64,000 bases of DNA from Collinsella sp. WCA1-178-WT-3 (M1) (GCF_009696325.1 NZ_VUME01000001.1:62001-126000); one strand, 5' to 3'; counted from the first letter of the stretch, positions 25,423 through 34,303 are shown. Notes: generated by a model from the sequence alone, not told the origin. Numbers and translations: made by a program.

Positions 25423-26550
25423 ATGGCCCCCGCTCAGACAAGCCTGCTGGCCAAGCTCGACACCCAAGAGCGCGTACGCGATTTTTTGACCAACGCCGTC
25501 GCCAGCGGCCGCGCATCGCACGCCTACCTGTTTTTGGGCGCTCCCGGTGCCGGCAAGCTCGATGCCGCCTGGGCGCTCGCCCAAGCCTTCCTGTGCGAGC
25601 AGGACGGCTGCGGCTCATGCGATAGCTGTGTGCGTGTCGCCCGCCATACGCACCCCGACGTGCACTATTACACGCCCGAGAGCGCCACGGGCTACCTCAT
25701 CGCCCAGACCCGCGAGCTGCTCGACGACGTGCCGCTGGCGCCCATCCGTGCCAAGGCCAAGGTCTACATCATCGACCGTGCCGAGCAGCTGCGCGCCAAC
25801 ACCGCCAACGCACTGCTCAAGACGCTCGAGGAGCCGCCCGAGGGCGTTATGTTTATCTTGCTGGGCACCTCGGCAGACGTGATGTTGCCCACCATCGTGA
25901 GCCGCTGCCAGTGCGTGCCGTTTCGGCTGGTGTCGCCCGCCGTGGCCACGAAGGCCGTGAGCCGCGCGACGGGCCAGGATCTCGCACGCTGTCGCATGGC
26001 GGTCGCCGTGGCGGGGAGCCCCACGCGCGGCATCGAGTTCCTTAAGAGCGCCGAGCGTCAGGATGCTCGCCGCCAGATGGTCCGCGCCATCGATTCGCTC
26101 ATCGCCGCCGACGAGGCCGATGTACTCAGCCGTGCCAAGTCGCTCATCGTCGCCGTTAAGGCTCCGCTCGCCGAGGTCAAGTCCACGCAGGAAAAGGTGC
26201 TCGAGCAAAACGCCGATTATCTGTCGCGTGGAGCATTGAAGCAGCTTGAGGACCGCAACAAGCGCGAACTCAATGCGCGCGAGCGTTCGGGTATCATGGA
26301 AGCGCTGGCGAGCGCGCGGACGCTCATGCGCGACGTGCTGCTGACGCTTCAGGATGAGGCGGCAGACATTGTGAACGAGGACGTGCGCGACACGATCGGG
26401 CGGCTTGCCGCCGCGACGAATGTTGCGGGTGCCACCCGGGCGCTCGAGGCGGTCGCGACCGCCGAGCGCAACATTGCCAGAAACGTTACTCCCCAGCTGG
26501 CCATCGAGGTCATGCTGTTCGATATCAGGAAGGCACTGAAATGCCGTTAG
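25423..26550 (+). CDS. holB: DNA polymerase III clamp-loader subunit delta'
   Basis: This AAA+ clamp-loader subunit of 375 residues has a degenerate P-loop (GAPGAGKLD), a four-cysteine zinc module (CEQDGCGSCDSC) and the SRC motif in TIVSRCQ that contacts the ATPase site of the neighbouring subunit. The ATG at 25423 lies directly after the tmk stop, with CCAGGAGG inside the end of tmk. The upstream in-frame extension overlaps tmk and is rejected. Its 3' end overlaps ricT by ten bases. Confidence 0.92.
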   Translation: MAPAQTSLLAKLDTQERVRDFLTNAVASGRASHAYLFLGAPGAGKLDAAWALAQAFLCEQDGCGSCDSCVRVARHTHPDVHYYTPESATGYLIAQTRELLDDVPLAPIRAKAKVYIIDRAEQLRANTANALLKTLEEPPEGVMFILLGTSADVMLPTIVSRCQCVPFRLVSPAVATKAVSRATGQDLARCRMAVAVAGSPTRGIEFLKSAERQDARRQMVRAIDSLIAADEADVLSRAKSLIVAVKAPLAEVKSTQEKVLEQNADYLSRGALKQLEDRNKRELNARERSGIMEALASARTLMRDVLLTLQDEAADIVNEDVRDTIGRLAAATNVAGATRALEAVATAERNIARNVTPQLAIEVMLFDIRKALKCR

Positions 26551-28235
26551 TCGTACCCGTTAAGTTTACCTACGCCTCGCGCGACCTGTGGTTTGACCCG
26601 CAGGATCTGGATATCCTCGAGGCCGATTATGCCATTTGCTCCACCGAGCGCGGAACCGAGATCGGCCTGGTCACGGCCGATCCCTTCGAGGTGCCGCAAG
26701 ACGAGATCGGTCAGCCGCTCAAGCCCGTGCTGCGTGTGGCGAGCGATATCGACCTGCAGCTTGCCGACGACCTGGCCATCCAGGGCGATGAGGCCATGGT
26801 CGATTTCCGCCGTCTGGTCAAAGATCTCGACCTCGAGATGAAGCCGGTGGGTGTCGAATACCTGTTTGGCGGCGAGAAAGCCGTGTTCTACTTTGCGGCC
26901 GAGGAGCGCGTCGATTTTCGTCAGCTCGTCAAGGACCTGTCCTCGACGCTGCACATTCGCGTTGACATGCGCCAGATTGGCGTGCGCGACGAGACCCGCT
27001 TGGTGGGCGGCTATGCCCAATGCGGACAGGAGCTCTGCTGCACGCGCTTTGGCGGACAGTTTGAGCCCGTCTCGATTCGCATGGCAAAAGAGCAGGACCT
27101 GCCGCTCAATTCGTCTAAGATCAGCGGCGTGTGCGGCCGCCTGATGTGCTGCCTGCGCTATGAGTTCGAGGCGTACAAGGACTTTAAGAGCCGTGCGCCC
27201 AAAAAGAAGACGCTCATCGATACGCCGCTCGGCAAGGCGCGTATCCAGGAATATGACACGCCTCGTGAGCAGCTGGTGCTGCGCCTGGAGAACGGTAAAG
27301 TCTTTAAGGTCAACCTGGCCGATATGACGTGCTCGGAGGGCTGCAAAAAGAAGGCCGCCGAGCAGGGCTGCAGCTGCCGCCCCGACTGCGTGACGCGCGA
27401 TGTGCTCGAGCGTATCGAGTCGCCCGAGATGCGCCTGGCGCTCATGGAGCTCGATCGCGAGAACGGCGTCGACGTGGGCGATGGCCTGTCGAGTGCCGAC
27501 CGTCTGGCCGGCACGTCGATGCCCAAGCGCCGTCGTCGCGATGCCGAATCCGATGCTTGTGCCAGTCAGGGCCAGGGCGAGGGTCGTGGCCGCGGAAAGG
27601 GCCGCGGCAAGGCCGAGGCGCCCGAGGCCGAGGAGGCGGCCGGCGGCCGTCGTCGCCGCAAGCGCGCGGCGTCCGTCGACAACGGCGAGACCGCGGGCAA
27701 GAACGCCTCTCGCGAGCGCGAGGCTCAGCAGCCCCAGCAGCAAAACCGCGGCGGCGGCATGAACCCCACGCGCCGTCGTCGCCACCACCTGTCGAGCGAG
27801 GAGCGCGAGGACGCCTTCCGCGCCGCAGCCGCTCGCGAGGCCGGTGCCGCTCCCAAGGGCGCCTCGGCCTCCGACGCGCCTGCCGACAAGGCTGGCAGGC
27901 CACGTGGCGAGGAGGAGCGTGCGCCGCGTCCGCGCCGTCGCCATTCCTCGGGCACGCAGCAGAAACCCTCGGTTCCTTCTGTGGCCGATCAGGTTTCGGA
28001 TGGTGAAGTCAAGGTCACGCGCCGTCGCCCCGGCGATGGCGGAGGAGCTGCCGCCAAGGCTTCGCGCGGCGGTGCTCGCGACGAGCGCGAACCGCGTGAG
28101 GATCGCAGTGGCGAGGGTTCGGCCGACCAGAGTCAGAAGCGCCGTCGCCGTCGCCGTTCCCGCAAGCCGCGCCAGGATGGTGGCGAAGGCTCGACCCACA
28201 CCTCGTCCGCACCGCAACCGCCTGCCGGCGAATAG
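26541..28235 (+). CDS. ricT: PSP1-domain protein RicT (YaaT) with long basic tail
   Basis: Residues 1-280 form the PSP1/YaaT domain, with the cysteine groups CGQELCCTRF and CGRLMCCLRYE that bind iron-sulfur clusters in the Bacillus Ric complex, which assists RNase Y and mRNA processing. The start codon lies inside holB, giving translational coupling. From about 325 to 564 the protein is an Arg/Gly/Ala-rich disordered tail (RRRRR and RGKGRGK tracts), absent from the roughly 275-residue Bacillus protein. The tail suggests RNA binding. No partner (RicA, RicF) is seen here. Confidence 0.9.
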   Translation: MPLVVPVKFTYASRDLWFDPQDLDILEADYAICSTERGTEIGLVTADPFEVPQDEIGQPLKPVLRVASDIDLQLADDLAIQGDEAMVDFRRLVKDLDLEMKPVGVEYLFGGEKAVFYFAAEERVDFRQLVKDLSSTLHIRVDMRQIGVRDETRLVGGYAQCGQELCCTRFGGQFEPVSIRMAKEQDLPLNSSKISGVCGRLMCCLRYEFEAYKDFKSRAPKKKTLIDTPLGKARIQEYDTPREQLVLRLENGKVFKVNLADMTCSEGCKKKAAEQGCSCRPDCVTRDVLERIESPEMRLALMELDRENGVDVGDGLSSADRLAGTSMPKRRRRDAESDACASQGQGEGRGRGKGRGKAEAPEAEEAAGGRRRRKRAASVDNGETAGKNASREREAQQPQQQNRGGGMNPTRRRRHHLSSEEREDAFRAAAAREAGAAPKGASASDAPADKAGRPRGEEERAPRPRRRHSSGTQQKPSVPSVADQVSDGEVKVTRRRPGDGGGAAAKASRGGARDEREPREDRSGEGSADQSQKRRRRRRSRKPRQDGGEGSTHTSSAPQPPAGE

Positions 28236-28302
28236 CGCCCGCAAGTGGATTCGACTTGTCTGACCCCAAGTGCAACGGGGTATCATGGCACTGAATCGAC
28301 AG

Positions 28303-28334
28303 CCCTCCCTTCGCCCAAGCGTAGGGAGGGTTTT
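28303..28334 (+). terminator. Terminator between ricT and comF
   Basis: CCCTCCCT pairs with AGGGAGGG around a 12-nt loop and is followed by TTTT. It lies inside the longest possible comF frame, which argues that comF starts downstream of it. Confidence 0.8.
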
Positions 28335-28358
28335 GTCATAAATAACTATCTGAATGGT

Positions 28359-29144
28359 TTGAGCCGCTTACGGAGTGCCGACATCTTGCCGTTTGCGGAT
28401 GAATTGCTACCGTTTGCCGAGCGCGCGGCGCATGAGGCACTCGAGGTTCTTTCGCCCACGCGATGCGCCGGTTGCGAGCGTGCCGGTGCGCTTATTTGTC
28501 GGGAGTGCCTGGCGTCGCTCACGCTTGTCGATCCGCGCCACAGCTGCACGAGGTGCGGCGCTCCGTTTGGAGACCTGCTGTGTACCGAGTGCTCGGTCGA
28601 GGGTGCGTCTTCGACGGTGGCTAAGGCCCTCGATCGCTGCCTGGCGTGCGCTGTCTATGCACATCCGTTGCCGCGCATCATCAAGGCATACAAGGATGCG
28701 GGCGAGCGCCGTCTGGCACCGTATCTGGCAGAGCTGCTCTACGACACCGCATTGCATGCCCAGGCAGCAGCCCCCGACCGTTACGGCGGCGTGCTGTCCG
28801 GTGCCGACGCGGTGGTATTTGTGCCCGCAACTGCGGCGGCGTTTCGGCGGCGTGGATTTGATCACATGGAAGCAATCGCTCGCTCGTTTTGCGATCTTTC
28901 GGGCGTGCCATTGCTGGACGCCTTGGTCAAATACGGTCATGGCGACCAGCGCGAACTCGGTCGCGCCGAGCGCCGGGAACATGCCCGGGACATGTACGAG
29001 ACGGTCGAGGATGTACGTGGCTGTCGTCTGCTGCTCATCGACGATGTCATTACCACGGGCGCGACAATGGCAGCGGCCTCGGCGGAGCTTAAGCGCGCCG
29101 GCGTCAAAGCCGTCGATGGCCTCGCTATCGCACGCGTTTGGTAG
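28359..29144 (+). CDS. comF: ComF-family phosphoribosyltransferase-like protein
   Basis: The protein has an N-terminal zinc ribbon (CAGCERAG...CRECL, then CTRCGAPFGDLLCTEC) and a C-terminal PRTase domain with the PRPP motif LLIDDVITTGATM. ComF proteins help single-stranded DNA uptake or handling during transformation. The start is uncertain: a GTG at 28245 would force translation through a terminator hairpin, so I give the TTG at 28359; TTG at 28386 is also possible. It precedes a probable raiA RNA and hpf, a neighbourhood common in Firmicutes and Actinobacteria. Confidence 0.85.
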   Translation: MSRLRSADILPFADELLPFAERAAHEALEVLSPTRCAGCERAGALICRECLASLTLVDPRHSCTRCGAPFGDLLCTECSVEGASSTVAKALDRCLACAVYAHPLPRIIKAYKDAGERRLAPYLAELLYDTALHAQAAAPDRYGGVLSGADAVVFVPATAAAFRRRGFDHMEAIARSFCDLSGVPLLDALVKYGHGDQRELGRAERREHARDMYETVEDVRGCRLLLIDDVITTGATMAAASAELKRAGVKAVDGLAIARVW

Positions 29145-29369
29145 GGGTGTTTTGTGGCAGTGAAGATTGCGCGGCGCGTCGAGCCGGCAGGCGAGCAACT
29201 GGCAGCCTCTGTGATCCTTACCGGCGCCTCGGCGCTACGCATGATGCGCGCCGAGCGCCGGCATATGGGTCACATCAGTTGGAGGGACTTCCATCCCGAT
29301 GAAGAGCGCCGTGTGCTGCCCGCCTCGACCTGCGAAATCTGTACTCGCGGTGCGAATGACGACCTAACC

Positions 29370-29398
29370 TTAAACTTTAGCTTGAACTTAGCTATAAT
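29370..29398 (+). promoter_or_regulatory. Sigma-70 type promoter upstream of the non-coding interval
   Basis: TTAAAC (29370-29375) and a perfect TATAAT (29393-29398) are separated by 17 bases. No start codon with a good ribosome binding site follows for over 300 bases, so it probably drives a non-coding RNA or a long leader. The stretch 29145-29369 holds only a GC-rich palindrome (CCGGCGC...GCGCCGG near 29221-29263). Confidence 0.75.
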
Positions 29399-29404
29399 GC
29401 GCTA

Positions 29405-29720
29405 CGTTCCCGCCAGGCTGTGGTTGCGGACGGGCAATGCGCCCATCCAAGTCCAAGACAGACGCGGTCAAAGGGATCCACGTAAGCGACCGCGTGCGCG
29501 CGGCGCGATCATGGCGCGTCCTAGATGTAAGCCGCACCGTCCGTTCTACTTTCTTTGGGGCAATACCGCCTCGCGGGCGAGCGGGCCAGTCGTGAAGGTG
29601 GCTGCGGCCTCCCGAGCAAACGCCCCGGTGCGCAAGTGTGGGGTCAAATACCAGGTCAGCTGGTGGGAACAACCCGGTATTCCGTGCAGGGCACGGATCG
29701 TATACGACACAGAAGGCAGG
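29405..29720 (+). ncRNA. Probable raiA-type structured RNA
   Basis: About 315 bases follow a strong promoter, with non-protein-like translation in every frame and many local stems: AATACC with GGTATT near 29649-29683, and CCGTGC with GCACGG around AGG near 29683-29698. The place between comF and hpf (raiA) is where the raiA RNA motif is known in Firmicutes and Actinobacteria. I could not test the consensus, so identity rests on context and structure; the 3' end is a guess. The alternative is a long leader of the lipoprotein gene at 29730. Confidence 0.5.
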
Positions 29721-29729
29721 GTAGCGGAC

Positions 29730-30740
29730 ATGGTGAGGGGCAGCTTGATGCATGCAGCTCGGTTGGGTGCTGGGACCGCGGCGGTCATTGCCGTTTTGGG
29801 CCTGAATGGATGCGCGTTCAATCCACTGTCCACGTTCACGACACCCACGATCGACCAGATCGAGCGCGAGACCGTTACCCCCACGGTATCGGACGATGCC
29901 CTGGTCACGCCGGGAACCCTGACGGTCGCCCTCGATACTTCCGATGCCCCGCAAGCCATGCAGGATGCCGACGGAAACCTCACGGGCTATGCGGTCGATG
30001 CCGCTCGTGCCCTCGCATGCCGCATGGGTCTCAAGGTCGCTTTTGTCGATGCGTCCTCGGCCGATTCCGCGCTCAGCGATAAAAAGGCCGATATCTTCAT
30101 TGGCGACGTCAGCTCTACGGACGGCGATATCAGCTCGCTTGGCACCTGTCTGTACGACGCCCCCGCCGTATTCGGCAAGAGCACTGACGGCGAGTCGCCG
30201 AGCGTTTCCACCGAAACGCTTAACACCGCTACCCTGGGCGTTCAGACCTTCTCGGCCTCGCAGGAAGCGCTCGCCAAGCAGAGCATCACGGCCAACCAAA
30301 AGACCTTCTCCAACATCAACGAGTGCTTCGAGGCACTCGAGTCGGGCGAGGTCGATTACGTGGTCTGTGATTCCACGGCCGGTGGTTACCTCGCGCGCCT
30401 GATGAGCCAGATCTCCTGTGTCGGCACGCTCGAGACACCCTCCACGCTTGGCGTCGCAGGCCTTAGCTCTAACGATGAGCTGTGCCGTGCCGTGGGCGAT
30501 GCCCTCGACGACATCACGGTCGACGGCACGCTCGAGGCGGTCCACTGCGTCTGGTACGGACAGATGCCCTATGACCTTACCGCCAAGACTGTTTCGGGGG
30601 CCAATGTGCAGGCATCCGAATCCACGTCCAACGAGACCGAGTCCTCCGATGGCGACACCTCCGATAACAACGGCGACAGCCCCTCGTCTAGCCAGGAGGG
30701 CGCCATCACCGACGATGACATCAACAAGCTCAATAGCTAG
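29730..30740 (+). CDS. Solute-binding lipoprotein, family 3-like
   Basis: The 336-residue protein has a lipoprotein signal (AVIAVLGLNGC, lipobox LNGC) and then a periplasmic-binding-type fold with TLTVALDTSDAPQAMQDADGNLTGYAVD and an EALESGEVDYVVCDSTAGGYL segment, as in amino-acid binding proteins. A Ser/Asn/Asp-rich tail of about 50 residues ends it. No ABC permease or ATPase is nearby, so it may be a sensor or orphan receptor. The ATG at 29730 follows a weak AGGCAGGG; the 190 codons upstream in frame do not look like protein. Confidence 0.75.
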   Translation: MVRGSLMHAARLGAGTAAVIAVLGLNGCAFNPLSTFTTPTIDQIERETVTPTVSDDALVTPGTLTVALDTSDAPQAMQDADGNLTGYAVDAARALACRMGLKVAFVDASSADSALSDKKADIFIGDVSSTDGDISSLGTCLYDAPAVFGKSTDGESPSVSTETLNTATLGVQTFSASQEALAKQSITANQKTFSNINECFEALESGEVDYVVCDSTAGGYLARLMSQISCVGTLETPSTLGVAGLSSNDELCRAVGDALDDITVDGTLEAVHCVWYGQMPYDLTAKTVSGANVQASESTSNETESSDGDTSDNNGDSPSSSQEGAITDDDINKLNS

Positions 30741-30806
30741 TTATTGGTAGGGGTGGCGCCTGCCATACATTGAACAAGGCGCTTCTTCACGGTTTCAACA
30801 CGCATG

Positions 30807-30839
30807 GCCGGGTCTCCCCCATAGGGGAGCCCGGCTTTT
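30807..30839 (+). terminator. Terminator after the solute-binding lipoprotein
   Basis: GCCGGGTCTCCCC pairs with GGGGAGCCCGGC and is followed by TTTT. The remaining bases to 31057 hold the hpf promoter region and no gene that I can see. Confidence 0.88.
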
Positions 30840-31057
30840 CAATTTTGATAAAACCAGCAGCTCAAGGGCAATTTCCAGGAGAAAAACCAACTCCGCCGAC
30901 GCCCTCATATAGCGCACTTTGCCGCGGAAAAGTGCGAGACTTCGGTATGCGGTATCAAGCAGTCGTTATTCGGGCCTTTGGGAATTCGGGTGATTAAATG
31001 CATGGCAATGGGTACATAGCCAGTACAGTAAGTCCCCGAGGCAGATTGGAGCCACGT

Positions 31058-31642
31058 ATGGATATCAAGGTTTCTGGACGCAAGACGACGGTAACCGATG
31101 CTCTGCGTGCGCATGTGGACGAGAAGATCGGCGAGGCGCTCAAGGTTTTCGATATCGAGCCCATGACAGTCGACGTCGTGCTTCGTTATGAGAAGAACCC
31201 CTCGAACCCCAACCCGGCAATCGTCGAGGTCACGGTTCGTGCCCGCGGCTCTGTGATTCGCGTCGCCGAGCACGGCGCAGATATGTATGCCGCCATCGAT
31301 CTCTCCGCCGATAAGGTCACCCGCCAGCTGCGCAAGTTCAAGACCAAGGTTGTGGACAACCGCCAGGGCGGTGCCAGCGCCGCGGATGTCGCACCGGTCG
31401 AGCGCGTCGAGGATCTGGCCGACCTGCTGCTGCCCGAGGAGGACGACGACCTGCTCGTCCGCGAGAAGGTCATCGATGTCACCCCGATGACTGAGGAGCA
31501 GGCGCTGGTGCAGACCGATCTGCTCGGCCACGACTTCTACGTGTTCGAGAACGCGACGACTGGCCTCGTCAATGTGGTGTATCACCGTAAGAATGGTGGA
31601 TATGGCATCATCAAGCCCCGCATCGAAACACTTGACGAGTAA
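31058..31642 (+). CDS. hpf: Ribosome hibernation promoting factor, long form
   Basis: Residues 1-100 (MDIKVSGRKTTVTDALRAHVDEKI) are the ribosome-binding S30AE domain, and residues about 130-190 are the dimerisation domain with VIDVTPMTEEQALVQTDLLGHDFYVFEN. Long-form HPF joins 70S ribosomes into inactive 100S dimers in stationary phase. TTGGAG precedes the ATG at 31058. The gene is single, with its own terminator, and lies downstream of the probable raiA RNA. Confidence 0.95.
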   Translation: MDIKVSGRKTTVTDALRAHVDEKIGEALKVFDIEPMTVDVVLRYEKNPSNPNPAIVEVTVRARGSVIRVAEHGADMYAAIDLSADKVTRQLRKFKTKVVDNRQGGASAADVAPVERVEDLADLLLPEEDDDLLVREKVIDVTPMTEEQALVQTDLLGHDFYVFENATTGLVNVVYHRKNGGYGIIKPRIETLDE

Positions 31643-31671
31643 AATACGTTAACTTGCATGAGTTAACGGTT

Positions 31672-31704
31672 GGCGGCCATCCCATGCGGGTGGCCGCCTT
31701 TTTT
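31672..31704 (+). terminator. Terminator after hpf
   Basis: GGCGGCCATCCC pairs with GGGTGGCCGCC around ATGC, followed by six T residues. Confidence 0.92.
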
Positions 31705-31722
31705 ACGTAAGGAGTCGCTTTG

Positions 31723-32676
31723 ATGGACAAGGCCGCATCCGCCGGTCATTCGGACCGTTGCCGTATCGTCGTCGATACCTGTTGCGACTTTAACCCCGAG
31801 GTCGCCGCGAACCTCGATGTCGATATCTTGGGCTTCCCTTTCATTATCGATGGCGAGGAGCGCACGGACGACATCTGGTCGAGCATGAGCCCTAAGGAGT
31901 TCTACGACCGCATGCGCGCCGGTGCCCGCGTGTCCACCTCGGCTGTGTCGCTCGGTCGCTATATCGAGTTCTTTACCGAGTGCGCCAAAGAGGGCACGCC
32001 CACGGTTTACCTGTGCTTTACCTCGGCGCTGTCGTCGAGCTACAACTCCGCGTGCCAGGCGGCAGATGCCGTGCGCGCCGAGTATCCCAACTTTGAGCTC
32101 TACGTGGTCGACAACGCTCTGCCCTGCGCGACCGGCGAGCTCCTGGCGCTTGAGGCCGTGCGCCAGCGTTCGGCGGGACTGACTGCCAAGCAGCTGGTCG
32201 ATTGGGCAAACGAGGCCAAGACCTACGTGCACGGCTACTTTACACTCGAGAGCTTCGATGCGCTGGCTGCCGGCGGCCGCATTCCGCCCACGGCGGCGCA
32301 GCTCACGGCAAAGCTCGACGTCAAGCCCGAGCTCTCCTACGACCTTGCCGGCTCGCTGTCGCTGATCGGCGTCAACCGCGGCCGCAAGAAGGCGCTCAAG
32401 TCCATCCTCAAGTCGTTCCGCGAGAACTACGTGCCCGATCGCACCATGCCCATCGCCATCATGACGGCCGATGCCGAAAAGGACGGCGATTGGCTCGAAG
32501 CCGCCATCCGCAAGGAGGAGGGCTGCGCCGACGTCACGATCATTCGCAGCTCCGTGGGCCCCACCATCGGCTCGCACGTGGGCCCCGGCATGGTGGCCTG
32601 CGCGTTTTGGGGCAAGAACCGCACCGACAAGGCGTCGCTTTCCGACCGCATCGCCCGCCGCGTGCGCGGCCAGTAG
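31723..32676 (+). CDS. degV: DegV-family fatty-acid-binding protein
   Basis: The 317-residue protein has the DegV two-domain fold with DTCCDFNPEVA near the N-terminus, STSAVSLGRY, FTSALSSSYNSACQAA and a C-terminal GSHVGPGMVACAFWG. Homologues bind a long-chain fatty acid and feed fatty acid kinase FakA; no fakA is seen here. AAGGAG eight bases upstream supports the ATG at 31723. It may be cotranscribed with the dehydrogenase gene that follows after about 100 bases. Confidence 0.92.
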   Translation: MDKAASAGHSDRCRIVVDTCCDFNPEVAANLDVDILGFPFIIDGEERTDDIWSSMSPKEFYDRMRAGARVSTSAVSLGRYIEFFTECAKEGTPTVYLCFTSALSSSYNSACQAADAVRAEYPNFELYVVDNALPCATGELLALEAVRQRSAGLTAKQLVDWANEAKTYVHGYFTLESFDALAAGGRIPPTAAQLTAKLDVKPELSYDLAGSLSLIGVNRGRKKALKSILKSFRENYVPDRTMPIAIMTADAEKDGDWLEAAIRKEEGCADVTIIRSSVGPTIGSHVGPGMVACAFWGKNRTDKASLSDRIARRVRGQ

Positions 32677-32774
32677 GCAAGCGCTGCGTCCGTAATCGCC
32701 CTCGACTCACAGCTCAAACGCTGGCAACGAGTATTCAACCTGGTAATAACACCCAACCCAAAAGGAAAGGTTTC

Positions 32775-33854
32775 ATGGCAAACAAGCTCTCTGTCGCATT
32801 TATCGGCACCGGAATCATGGGTGCCCCTATCGCCGGCCACATTCTGGACGCCGGCTATCCCGTCACGGTCAACAACCGCACCAAGTCCAAGGCTGCAGCG
32901 CTTGTTGAGCGCGGTGCCGTCTGGGCCGATACGCCGGCAGATGCCGCGGCGAACGCCGACGTCGTCTTTACCATGGTGGGCTATCCCTCCGAGGTCGAGG
33001 AGCTCTACCTGGCGGGCGACGGTCTGCTCGCGTGCACTAAGCCCGGTGCGGTCCTGATCGACCTCACCACGAGCTCGCCCGAGCTGGCGCGCGACATTGC
33101 CGAGGCCGCCCAGGTTTCCGGCCGCATGGCGTTTGACTGCCCCGTCACCGGCGGCGAGTCGGGTGCTATCGCCGGCACGCTTACGGCTATCGTGGGCGCT
33201 ACCGAGAACGACATTGCCCCGGTCCGCGATATCCTTTCCACCTTTGCGGCAACCATCTGCTGCTTCGACGGCGCCGGCAAGGGCCAGGCTGCCAAGCTCG
33301 CCAACCAGGTGTCGCTGGGCGCCTGCATGGTCGGCATGGCCGATGCGTTGGCGTTTGCCGAGCTGAGCGGCCTTGATATGGAGAAGACCCGTCAGATGAT
33401 CCTGGGCGGCACCGGCAAGTCCGGTGCCATGGAGAGCTTGGCGCCCAAGGCGCTCGACGGCGACTACAAGCCCGGTTTTATGGTGGAGCACTTCATCAAG
33501 GACCTGCGCTTGGCGCTCGCCTATGCCGACGACCGCGAGCTTGCGCTGCCCGGCGCCGACGTGGCCTTTACGCTCTATGACATGCTCGACGCCATCGGTG
33601 GTGCCAAGCTGGGTACCCAGGCCATCAATGTCCTCTATAAAGAGGAGGCCGACGCCATTGCCGCCGGTCTGGACTGGTCGCAGTATCGTCCCGAGGAGCA
33701 TGGTGCTCACGAGGAAGGCTGTGGTTGCGGCGAGCATGGCGACGACCACGAGTGCGGTTGTGGCCACCACCATGGCGAGGACCACGAGTGCTGCGGCGGC
33801 CACGGCCATGACGACGGCCACGAGTGCTGCTGCGGCCGCCATCACGAGGAGTAG
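32775..33854 (+). CDS. 3-hydroxyisobutyrate dehydrogenase-like oxidoreductase with His/Cys-rich tail
   Basis: Residues 1-300 are a beta-hydroxyacid dehydrogenase: the Rossmann motif FIGTGIMGAPIAGHIL, substrate-binding DCPVTGGESGA, and the catalytic lysine segment GKGQAAKLANQ. The substrate could be 3-hydroxyisobutyrate, tartronate semialdehyde or a similar beta-hydroxyacid. The last 50 residues (about 310-359) are almost wholly His, Cys, Gly, Glu and Asp (GCGCGEHGDDHECGCGHHH and more), a probable Ni, Zn or Cu binding tail not normal for the family. AAAGGAAAGG precedes the ATG. Confidence 0.88.
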   Translation: MANKLSVAFIGTGIMGAPIAGHILDAGYPVTVNNRTKSKAAALVERGAVWADTPADAAANADVVFTMVGYPSEVEELYLAGDGLLACTKPGAVLIDLTTSSPELARDIAEAAQVSGRMAFDCPVTGGESGAIAGTLTAIVGATENDIAPVRDILSTFAATICCFDGAGKGQAAKLANQVSLGACMVGMADALAFAELSGLDMEKTRQMILGGTGKSGAMESLAPKALDGDYKPGFMVEHFIKDLRLALAYADDRELALPGADVAFTLYDMLDAIGGAKLGTQAINVLYKEEADAIAAGLDWSQYRPEEHGAHEEGCGCGEHGDDHECGCGHHHGEDHECCGGHGHDDGHECCCGRHHEE

Positions 33855-33859
33855 CGCCC

Positions 33860-34288
33860 ATGAGCTGGACGTTCGTGGTGCTTGCGCTAGTGCTCTTTCT
33901 CTTTGCGATCTACATTGGCTTTTTGTGCGGCCAGTGGGCGTGCGAAAAGCGCGTCATCACCAAGCGCGACTACTGGATTGCCAACTTTGCAGGAGCGGCG
34001 GCAGTCGTCCTGCTGACCTGGGTGTTCTCGCTGTTCCCGCTGGTGCAGTTTGCGCCGATCGGCTGGCTTGGCGGCTTTATCGCCGGCCTTAAGATGAGCT
34101 TTGGCGAGTCCGTTGGTCCGTGGCGCAAGCACGATGAGGTCTTTAACGTCAACAAGGCTCACCGCGCCGCCGCCGACGCAGGCGACGCCGAGGAGCGCCG
34201 CCGCGCGCGTCGCAATGGCGCGGCTGACCGACAGCTCGTCTCGGTCACCGATGACAGCAAGGGTGCTGGCAGGCACACTAAGAAATAG
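33860..34288 (+). CDS. Small two- or three-helix membrane protein, unknown function
   Basis: This 142-residue protein has hydrophobic segments at about 3-23, 42-62 and 66-80, followed by a charged cytosolic tail rich in Arg and Ala. No family is recognised. GAGGAG at the end of the upstream gene and a five-base gap suggest coupled translation with the dehydrogenase. The HEAT-repeat gene follows after 15 bases, so all three probably share one transcript. Confidence 0.78.
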   Translation: MSWTFVVLALVLFLFAIYIGFLCGQWACEKRVITKRDYWIANFAGAAAVVLLTWVFSLFPLVQFAPIGWLGGFIAGLKMSFGESVGPWRKHDEVFNVNKAHRAAADAGDAEERRRARRNGAADRQLVSVTDDSKGAGRHTKK

Positions 34289-34303
34289 TAAGAAGAGGTA
34301 ACT

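Noticed and set aside
28245-28358. GTG start of comF at 28245
   Set aside because: It would place an intrinsic terminator hairpin inside the coding region, and the encoded residues do not resemble ComF.
29630-29720. T-box or signal recognition particle RNA in the structured region
   Set aside because: GGTGGGAACAACCCG resembles neither the T-box antiterminator consensus nor the SRP GGAAGGxAGCAG tetraloop region closely enough.
29154-29729. 190-codon N-terminal extension of the solute-binding lipoprotein
   Set aside because: The residues do not look like a protein, a promoter lies inside, and a lipoprotein signal begins only after 29730.
32202-32774. N-terminal extension of the dehydrogenase frame into degV
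   Set aside because: The frame overlaps degV out of phase and is Arg/His-rich. The ATG at 32775 with AAAGGAAAGG gives the expected Rossmann start.
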